DNA of 64,000 bases from Clostridiales bacterium UBA4039 (GTDB taxonomy: Bacteria; Bacillota; Clostridia; Lachnospirales; Vallitaleaceae), in contig DGAD01000034.1 of NCBI GenBank assembly GCA_002382805.1, forward strand, positions 54,013 to 118,012, given 5' to 3'. How positions within the stretch are numbered: position 1 is the first letter of the stretch; every line of letters starts with the position of its first letter. Below are positions 58,642-64,000 of the stretch, piece by piece. A program made the position numbers and the translations under genes. Below the pieces are notes generated by a model that worked only from the letters and a program-made list of their open reading frames with translations, was not told the origin of the DNA and did no database searches.

Positions 58642-59787
58642 ATGAAAAAAATGTTAGCAATTTTATTAGCACTTATGTTAGTTGTAGGATTAACAGCATG
58701 TGGTGGAAGTGATGATACATCAACGGATGGCGACACTACGGATGCAGTTGAAGACACTGTTGATGAAGGTGAAGACACAACAGAAGAAACACCAGATACA
58801 ACAGAAGAAACTGAAGATACATCGGATGAAATGACAGAAGAAGTTGATTTTTCTGTGGCACTTGTAACAGATACAGGTGGAATTGATGATAAATCTTTTA
58901 ACCAAGGGACTTGGGAAGGTATTCAAAAATTTGCTGAAGAAACAGGAGCTGAAATTACATATGCTCAATCAAATTCAGATGCAGATTATATTCCTAACCT
59001 TTCAACATTCTCAGAAGAAGATTATGATTTAATCGTAGCACCAGGATTCTTATTTGTAGAATCTATGTCAGAAGTTTCTAATAACTTCCCAGAGCAAAAC
59101 TACTTGCTTATTGATGACGTTGTTGCCGATCGACCAAATGTTGCAAATGCAGTATTTGCAGAAGAACAAGGTTCTTTCTTAGTAGGGGTTGCAGCAGCTC
59201 AAGCAACACTTGACGCAGGTAAAAACTCTGTTGGATTTATCGGTGGTATGGACTTTGCTTTAATTCAAAAATTTGAAGCTGGTTTTATTGCTGGTGTTAA
59301 AGAAGTTGCTCCAGATATGGAAGTTGTTGTTGAATATGTTGGTGACTTCGTTTCAACAGAAGTTGCTGCATCATATGCAAGCCGTATGTATGATAATGGT
59401 GCTTATGCAATTTATCATGCAGCAGGTGGAGCAGGTAACGGTTTATTAAAAGAAGCAAAAGACCGTCGTGCAAGTGGTGAAGACGTATGGGCGATTGGTG
59501 TTGATAAAGATCAATATGCAGATGGTGTATATGGAGATAATGGCGAATCTGCGGTATTAACTTCTATGGTTAAACGTGTTGACGTTGCATCATATAATGT
59601 TGCTGAAATGGCAATGAATGGTGAATTCCCAGGTGGAGAAACTCTTTTATTTACACTTGAAAATGATGGTGTAGGTATCCCAGCTGAAAATCCAAACTTA
59701 TCAGATGAAATTGTAGCTTTAGTTGATGAGTACACAGGTAAAATCAAATCAGGCGAAATCACTGTACCAGCTGTACCAGAAGATTAA
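58642..59787 (+). CDS. BMP-family nucleoside-binding lipoprotein
   Basis: The 381-residue binding lipoprotein has lipobox LTAC (cysteine at residue 20). A very acidic Asp/Glu/Thr linker spans residues about 23-69. The mature PnrA/TmpC-type domain begins FSVALVTDTGGIDDKSFNQGTWEG (in part). Characteristic segments are GVAAAQATLDAGKNSVGFIGG and YHAAGGAGNGLLKEA. Relatives bind purine nucleosides such as guanosine. It is the first gene of a transporter operon and is followed by a terminator that should limit expression of the membrane components. Confidence 0.92.
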   Translation: MKKMLAILLALMLVVGLTACGGSDDTSTDGDTTDAVEDTVDEGEDTTEETPDTTEETEDTSDEMTEEVDFSVALVTDTGGIDDKSFNQGTWEGIQKFAEETGAEITYAQSNSDADYIPNLSTFSEEDYDLIVAPGFLFVESMSEVSNNFPEQNYLLIDDVVADRPNVANAVFAEEQGSFLVGVAAAQATLDAGKNSVGFIGGMDFALIQKFEAGFIAGVKEVAPDMEVVVEYVGDFVSTEVAASYASRMYDNGAYAIYHAAGGAGNGLLKEAKDRRASGEDVWAIGVDKDQYADGVYGDNGESAVLTSMVKRVDVASYNVAEMAMNGEFPGGETLLFTLENDGVGIPAENPNLSDEIVALVDEYTGKIKSGEITVPAVPED

Positions 59788-59802
59788 TTCGCATAATGAC
59801 AT

Positions 59803-59832
59803 AAAAACCAAGACTTATGTCTTGGTTTTTAT
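59803..59832 (+). terminator. Attenuating terminator between the binding protein and ATPase genes
   Basis: A 12-bp stem (59803-59814 with 59819-59830) and loop TTAT are followed by T residues on the plus strand, 16 bases after the stop codon. Because the transporter genes continue on the same strand, it is probably a partial terminator. Confidence 0.8.
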
Positions 59833-59861
59833 TTTATACTAAAAAATTAAGGAGTGGTGTT

Positions 59862-61388
59862 ATGGAATATGTAATTGAAATGCTGGATATTACAAAAGAA
59901 TTTCCCGGAATAAAAGCCAATGATCATGTTACATTACAAATTAAACAGGGTGAAATTCATGCGTTGCTAGGAGAAAATGGGGCTGGTAAATCAACACTTA
60001 TGAGTGTTTTATTTGGATTGTATCAACCGGAAGAAGGAATCATAAAAGTTAAAGGCAAAGAAGTTAACATAGCAAATCCTAACATCGCGAATGATTATGG
60101 AATTGGAATGGTACACCAACACTTCAAATTAGTAGAAAATTTTACAGTAACAGAAAATATTATTTTAGGAGCAGAGCCTAAAAAATCTGCAGGTCGTATA
60201 GATATGGACCAAGCAGAAAAAAGAGTTAAAGAGCTTAGTGAACAATATGGTCTTCATGTAGATCCAAAAGCGAAGATAGAAGATATATCTGTAGGAATGC
60301 AACAGCGTGTAGAAATTTTAAAGATGCTGTATAGGAATGCAGAAATATTAATTTTTGATGAACCTACAGCGGTATTAACACCTCAAGAAATTCATGAATT
60401 GGTTAATATCATGAAGGAACTTGTAAAAGAAGGAAAATCGATTGTATTAATAACACATAAGTTAAAAGAAATAAAAGAAGCCGCTGACAGATGTACGGTT
60501 TTACGACGAGGAAGATATATAGGTACAATTGATGTAGCAGATACAACAGAAGAAGAAATGGCCGAAATGATGGTTGGACGTGAAGTAAGCTTTAGCGTTG
60601 AAAAAGATGAAGCTAAGCCTAAAGAGGTTGTTTTATCCATAAAGAATTTGGTTGTAAAAAATAATCGAGAACTCGTAGCCGTTAAAGATTTTAGTTTAGA
60701 TGTAAAACGTGGAGAAATATATTGCGTTGCAGGAATTGATGGTAATGGTCAATCAGAATTAATTGAAGCAATAACAGGATTAAGAAAAGTAGAGTCAGGC
60801 TCTATTTCAATTAATGGAAAAGAAATTCAAAATAAAAGTATTCGAGAAAGAACATTATCAGGTATTGGACATATTCCGGAAGATCGTCATAAATTTGGAT
60901 TAGTCTTGGACTTTTCTTTAGAAGAAAACTTTGCACTACAATCTTATTTTGATTCTTCATTATCACAAAATGGATTAATAAAATTTGAAGAACGACGAAA
61001 AATGTCCGAACAATTAATTGAAGAATTTGATGTACGAAGTGGAAAAGGAAGTGAGACATCAGCCCGCAGCATGTCAGGAGGAAATCAGCAAAAGGCTATC
61101 ATCGCACGTGAAATATATCGTTCACCGGATTTACTTATTGCTGCTCAGCCAACAAGAGGGCTAGATGTTGGAGCTATAGAATATATACATAAACGTTTGG
61201 TTGAAGAGAGAGATCAAGGAAAAGCTGTATTATTGATGTCATTAGAGATGGAAGAAGTTCTTAATCTATCAGATAAGATAGCTGTTATCTATGAAGGAGA
61301 AATAGCAGGTATTGTAAATGCAAGTGAAACAAATGAAAATGAAATTGGATTGATGATGTCTGGTTCAAAGAAAGGAGCTATCAAATAA
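59862..61388 (+). CDS. Nucleoside ABC transporter ATP-binding protein
   Basis: The 508-residue tandem ABC ATPase is of the NupO/YufO type. The first half has Walker A GENGAGKST, Q-loop HQHFKLV, signature ISVGMQQR and Walker B LIFDEPTAVL. The second half has AGIDGNGQSE and SGGNQQKAIIARE, with AAQPTRGLD at the Walker B. It starts at ATG 59862 behind AAGGAG; the longer frame from 59817 would begin inside the terminator. Its stop overlaps the permease start by one base. Confidence 0.93.
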   Translation: MEYVIEMLDITKEFPGIKANDHVTLQIKQGEIHALLGENGAGKSTLMSVLFGLYQPEEGIIKVKGKEVNIANPNIANDYGIGMVHQHFKLVENFTVTENIILGAEPKKSAGRIDMDQAEKRVKELSEQYGLHVDPKAKIEDISVGMQQRVEILKMLYRNAEILIFDEPTAVLTPQEIHELVNIMKELVKEGKSIVLITHKLKEIKEAADRCTVLRRGRYIGTIDVADTTEEEMAEMMVGREVSFSVEKDEAKPKEVVLSIKNLVVKNNRELVAVKDFSLDVKRGEIYCVAGIDGNGQSELIEAITGLRKVESGSISINGKEIQNKSIRERTLSGIGHIPEDRHKFGLVLDFSLEENFALQSYFDSSLSQNGLIKFEERRKMSEQLIEEFDVRSGKGSETSARSMSGGNQQKAIIAREIYRSPDLLIAAQPTRGLDVGAIEYIHKRLVEERDQGKAVLLMSLEMEEVLNLSDKIAVIYEGEIAGIVNASETNENEIGLMMSGSKKGAIK

Positions 61389-62485
61389 TGGGGAAAATTA
61401 GAAATTTTGTCGCAAACGAAAAAAACCATAAAGTACTAATTCCATTGATAGCTATTTTTATGGGATTTTTAATCGGTTCATTTATTATGTTGATAACAAA
61501 ACAAAGTCCTGCCATCATGTTTAAATCAATGATTCGTGCAATTACAGGCATTAACCTCGATCGCTTAGGAACGGATAAATGGTTTAGTGCAAGGATTGCA
61601 GGTGAGTATTTTGTATATGTCATGCCAATTGTACTTACCGGTTTATCTGTTGCATTTGCATTTAGAACAGGATTATTTAATATCGGTGCAGAAGGTCAGT
61701 TACTTATGGGAGCTTTTGCAACAACTGTTATCGGAATTAATTTAGATCTTCCTAAAATCATCTTATTGCCGCTTGTTATTATTGCAGGAGCAGTAGCAGG
61801 AGGATTATGGGGATTTATACCAGGTTATCTTAAAGCAAAGTTTAATGTTCATGAGGTTGTTGTTACAATAATGCTAAACTATACAGCTTTGCATTTAACC
61901 AATTATTTAATGAAGTTAATTCCTGGAAGTACATCCAATAAGACAGAAGCATTAAATGAAAATGCGTTGCTTGGAAGTGAACTTCTTCGTAAATTAACAA
62001 GCAATTCACGATTAAACTTTGGATTTATCGTAGTCATTCTAGCTGTGTTCTTATTTTGGTTTATTATTAATAAGACAACCTTTGGATATGAATTAAAAGC
62101 CGTAGGGTTTAATCCATTTGCTGCAAAATATGCAGGGATGAAAGTTGAAAAAAATGCAGCTTTATCCATGGCGATTGCAGGTGCCTTCTCAGGTTTAGCC
62201 GGTGTAATTATTGTATCAGGAACCTTTGGATATGGTCGAATGATTGCATCCTTTGAAAACTATGGATTTGATGGAATTGCCGTTGCCTTAATCGGTGGAA
62301 ATACTGCAATTGGTTCATTATTAAGTGGCTTGTTATTAGGTGCCTTAAAAGCAGCACAGCCGATTATGCAAGGTCAAGGGGTTCCAAATGCAATAGCAAC
62401 GATAATTACAGCAACGATTATTATCTTTGTTGCGATGCAAAAAGGTATACAGGCTCTTCTAAAAAAAGTAAAGGGGGCTAAATAA
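61388..62485 (+). CDS. Nucleoside ABC transporter permease 1
   Basis: The 365-residue permease is of the NupP/YufP type. It has about ten membrane segments, with GLSVAFAFRTGLFNIGAEGQLLMGA (in part) near residue 88, VHEVVVTIMLNYTA near 160, and GFDGIAVALIGGNTAIGSLLSGLLLG (in part) near 295. It forms the membrane channel with the second permease. Confidence 0.93.
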   Translation: MGKIRNFVANEKNHKVLIPLIAIFMGFLIGSFIMLITKQSPAIMFKSMIRAITGINLDRLGTDKWFSARIAGEYFVYVMPIVLTGLSVAFAFRTGLFNIGAEGQLLMGAFATTVIGINLDLPKIILLPLVIIAGAVAGGLWGFIPGYLKAKFNVHEVVVTIMLNYTALHLTNYLMKLIPGSTSNKTEALNENALLGSELLRKLTSNSRLNFGFIVVILAVFLFWFIINKTTFGYELKAVGFNPFAAKYAGMKVEKNAALSMAIAGAFSGLAGVIIVSGTFGYGRMIASFENYGFDGIAVALIGGNTAIGSLLSGLLLGALKAAQPIMQGQGVPNAIATIITATIIIFVAMQKGIQALLKKVKGAK

Positions 62486-62486
62486 T

Positions 62487-63455
62487 ATGAAAGATTTGAT
62501 TTATTCAATGATTCAAGCGACCTTGATTTATTCTACACCAATTATTTTAGCTGCAATGGGGGGATTATTCTCCGAGCGAAGTGGTGTTGTTAATATAGGT
62601 TTAGAAGGGATTATGATGATTGGTGGATTTGCATCTGCCACAGTAATTGTTTTTATTGAAAGTTTTACAAGTTTGGCACCTTGGATATCTTTAATTGCCG
62701 GAGTATTAGCAGGAATGTTAATTGCATTGTTACATGCTTATCTTTCTGTTAACTTAAGTAGTGATCAAGTCATTTCAGGTACAGCTATTAATATTTTTGC
62801 TGGTGGTATTACAATATATTTGGCAGAGATAATTTTCCAACAACAACGAACGGATACATTTAATCAAGGATTCCTAAAAACTTCAGTCCCAATATTAGAA
62901 AAAATTCCAATTATAGGACCAAGTTTATTTAGTAAGGTTTATCCAACGGTATATTTAGCCTTTATTATTGTATTAATTTCGTGGTATATACTATATAGAA
63001 CTTCTTTTGGATTACGATTAAGAGCAACAGGAGAGCATCCTCAAGCAGTTGATAGTATGGGGATTAGTGTCTATAAGATGCGCTATATTGGTGTTTTGAC
63101 GTCAGGAGCTTTAGCAGGTCTTGCCGGTGGAATTATGGTATTGACCCAAAACACACAATATACGATAACCAGTATACATGGTACAGGATTTATTGCCTTA
63201 GCAGCACTTATTTTTGGTAAGTGGAGACCTGCAGGTGTGGTTGCAGCAAGTTTATTCTTTGGATTTTCACAAGTACTTAGCTTATATTCCAGTTCAATAG
63301 CAGATGTATTTAGCTTAGATTTTATAGGAAAACTTCCTAATGAATTCTTCTTTGCGCTTCCATATGTGTTAACAGTTATCGCTCTTGTTGTATTTAGTGG
63401 AAAATCTGTTGGGCCAAAAGCGGCAGGAGAACCTTATGATAAAGGTAAACGTTAG
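62487..63455 (+). CDS. Nucleoside ABC transporter permease 2
   Basis: The 322-residue permease is of the NupQ/YufQ type. It has GGLFSERSGVVNIGLEGIMMIGGFA (in part) near residue 25, SSDQVISGTAINIFAGGIT near 91 and GTGFIALAALIFGKWRP near 231. It starts 1 bp after permease 1. The four-gene set makes a complete purine-nucleoside-type importer. Confidence 0.93.
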   Translation: MKDLIYSMIQATLIYSTPIILAAMGGLFSERSGVVNIGLEGIMMIGGFASATVIVFIESFTSLAPWISLIAGVLAGMLIALLHAYLSVNLSSDQVISGTAINIFAGGITIYLAEIIFQQQRTDTFNQGFLKTSVPILEKIPIIGPSLFSKVYPTVYLAFIIVLISWYILYRTSFGLRLRATGEHPQAVDSMGISVYKMRYIGVLTSGALAGLAGGIMVLTQNTQYTITSIHGTGFIALAALIFGKWRPAGVVAASLFFGFSQVLSLYSSSIADVFSLDFIGKLPNEFFFALPYVLTVIALVVFSGKSVGPKAAGEPYDKGKR

Positions 63456-63477
63456 GTAATGGTTTAACATATTTACT

Positions 63478-63524
63478 ATAAGATAGGGTCAAGATAATCC
63501 CATATTTACTTGATCCTATCTTAT
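63478..63524 (+). terminator. Terminator after the nucleoside transporter operon
   Basis: A 16-bp stem with one G-T pair (63478-63493 with 63509-63524) lies 22 bases beyond the permease stop. The following bases are only modestly T-rich, so efficiency is uncertain. Confidence 0.65.
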
Positions 63525-63592
63525 ATCATACTATGTAGCATAGGTATATATTAGAAGAGAAGTGATTTTTTACAAATAGTTTGGAAAAGAGG

Positions 63593-63621
63593 TTGACAAT
63601 CATAAGCGCCTTTAGTATAAT
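63593..63621 (+). promoter_or_regulatory. Consensus promoter of tRNA-Ser
   Basis: TTGACA (63593-63598), 17 bases, TATAAT (63616-63621): an exact sigma-A consensus. A small hairpin CGCTG/CAGCG (63630-63646) begins nine bases after it, near the expected transcript start. Confidence 0.88.
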
Positions 63622-63675
63622 AATCCTTGCGCTGAAAACAACAGCGATTTCATATTATTATAAGTAATTCAGTTT

Positions 63676-63764
63676 GGAGAAGTACTCAAGTGGCTGAAGA
63701 GGTGCCCCTGCTAAGGGTATAGGTCGTTAATAGCGGCGCGAGGGTTCAAATCCCTCCTTCTCCG
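63676..63764 (+). tRNA. tRNA-Ser (anticodon GCU)
   Basis: The acceptor stem GGAGAAG (63676-63682) pairs with CTTCTCC (63757-63763), with discriminator G at 63764 and no encoded CCA. The anticodon GCT is at 63710-63712 in loop CTGCTAA. A long variable arm and a T-loop GGTTCAAATCC are present, as expected for a class II serine tRNA reading AGC/AGU codons. Confidence 0.95.
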
Positions 63765-63767
63765 TTC

Positions 63768-63792
63768 GTTTTCAAGAAATTGAAAACTTTTT
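63768..63792 (+). terminator. Short terminator after tRNA-Ser
   Basis: An eight-bp stem GTTTTCAA/TTGAAAAC with a GAAA loop is followed by five T. It separates tRNA-Ser from the rRNA promoter 12 bases downstream. Confidence 0.7.
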
Positions 63793-63803
63793 CAAAAAAG
63801 TTG

Positions 63804-63835
63804 TTGACACGGTCGGTGAGATATGATATTATAAT
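63804..63835 (+). promoter_or_regulatory. rRNA operon promoter
   Basis: TTGACA (63804-63809) is followed after 17 bases by TATTAT (63827-63832), overlapping TATAAT at 63830-63835. A hairpin CGCTG/CAGCG (63839-63855) follows, matching the one after the tRNA-Ser promoter. Confidence 0.85.
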
Positions 63836-63855
63836 CTTCGCTGACAAAAACAGCG

Positions 63856-64000
63856 AAACGCAAAAAAAATACCAAACGAACATTTGATAATTGAATAGTG
63901 AAGTAAACCAAGTTATACCAAACAATTCTTGAGAGATCAAGTAACAGTAATAGCGAACAGCTAGTGTTTAAGCGAGGATAAAAAACTTTTAATTTGAGAG
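63856..64000 (+). rRNA. rRNA operon leader and first bases of 16S rRNA (partial)
   Basis: The sequence is AT-rich leader RNA with a processing-type hairpin (63928-63941). The window stops at TTTGAGAG, which matches the extreme 5' end of 16S rRNA just before the universal TTTGATC sequence. Only about the last 11 bases would be mature 16S; the rest is leader. An rRNA operon shortly after gyrA is usual in Firmicutes. Confidence 0.75.

Noticed and set aside
63746..63940. Minus-strand frame across the rRNA promoter and leader
   Set aside because: It covers the tRNA end, terminator, promoter and leader of stable RNA genes and has no ribosome site.

Overview
The window is a chromosomal replication-origin region of a low-GC Gram-positive bacterium. 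The order rpmH-rnpA-yidD-yidC-jag-mnmE-mnmG-rsmG-parA-parB to the left of dnaA, and dnaN-rlbA-recF-gyrB-gyrA to its right, is the classic Firmicutes arrangement. S-layer homology proteins, a two-subunit oxygen-labile fumarase, a BMP-type nucleoside transporter and a compact FAS II operon point to an anaerobic or microaerobic member of Clostridia, probably Lachnospirales-like. The genus cannot be fixed from this sequence alone. Coding strand flips at the origin: left of about 46 kb most genes are on the minus strand, right of it all are on the plus strand, so most genes run with the replication fork.

Layout. 0-8 kb holds the 5' end of a DUF1961-like gene, a very large alpha-2-macroglobulin-like surface protein lacking a thioester, sfsA, and an S-layer-anchored nucleoside-hydrolase-like protein. 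8.1-17.3 kb (minus) is a carbohydrate or polyol uptake and catabolism unit: FGGY kinase, zinc polyol dehydrogenase and a ribose-type ABC importer. Upstream of it lies a two-component pair whose kinase carries a degenerate sugar-ABC ATPase domain and whose regulator has an RNA-binding ANTAR domain. 17.4-18.9 kb holds a cold-shock protein and a fatty-acid desaturase with a Fur-type operator inside its promoter. 18.9-27.1 kb is the FAS II/acetyl-CoA carboxylase operon fabH-acpP-fabD-fabG-fabF-accB-fabZ-accC-accD-accA, with two FabT-like palindromes at its promoter and no enoyl-ACP reductase. 27-34 kb contains housekeeping and small unknown genes (CPBP protease, HAD phosphatases, FxsA, DUF1700/DUF4097, rsmA, ArsR). 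33.1-43.8 kb contains DUF4446, parB-parA with two parS sites, a DegS/DegU-like pair, a hydrolase, an acetyltransferase, rsmG, mnmG, mnmE and jag. 43.8-48 kb contains yidC, yidD, rnpA, rpmH, oriC and dnaA. 48-55 kb contains dnaN, rlbA, recF, gyrB and gyrA. 55-63.5 kb contains a CAP/SLH surface protein, class I fumarase subunits, an unknown membrane protein and a BMP-family nucleoside ABC transporter. The window ends with tRNA-Ser(GCU) and the promoter and leader of an rRNA operon, stopping at the first bases of 16S rRNA.

How it works together. The most unusual system is at 8.1-17.3 kb. A consensus promoter at 17.26-17.29 kb drives the pseudo-ATPase histidine kinase and the ANTAR regulator. Immediately after the regulator's stop codon the transcript carries two hairpins with similar loops, the second of which competes with an intrinsic terminator, before the transporter and catabolic genes begin. 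The likely reading, which is inference, is that the kinase senses the transporter or its state through its dead ABC domain, and the phosphorylated regulator then lets RNA polymerase read through the terminator. Other regulatory structure worth attention: a 62-bp perfect palindrome centred on parS, a DnaA-trio/unwinding element between dnaA and dnaN, and a duplicated promoter-plus-hairpin module in front of tRNA-Ser and the rRNA operon.
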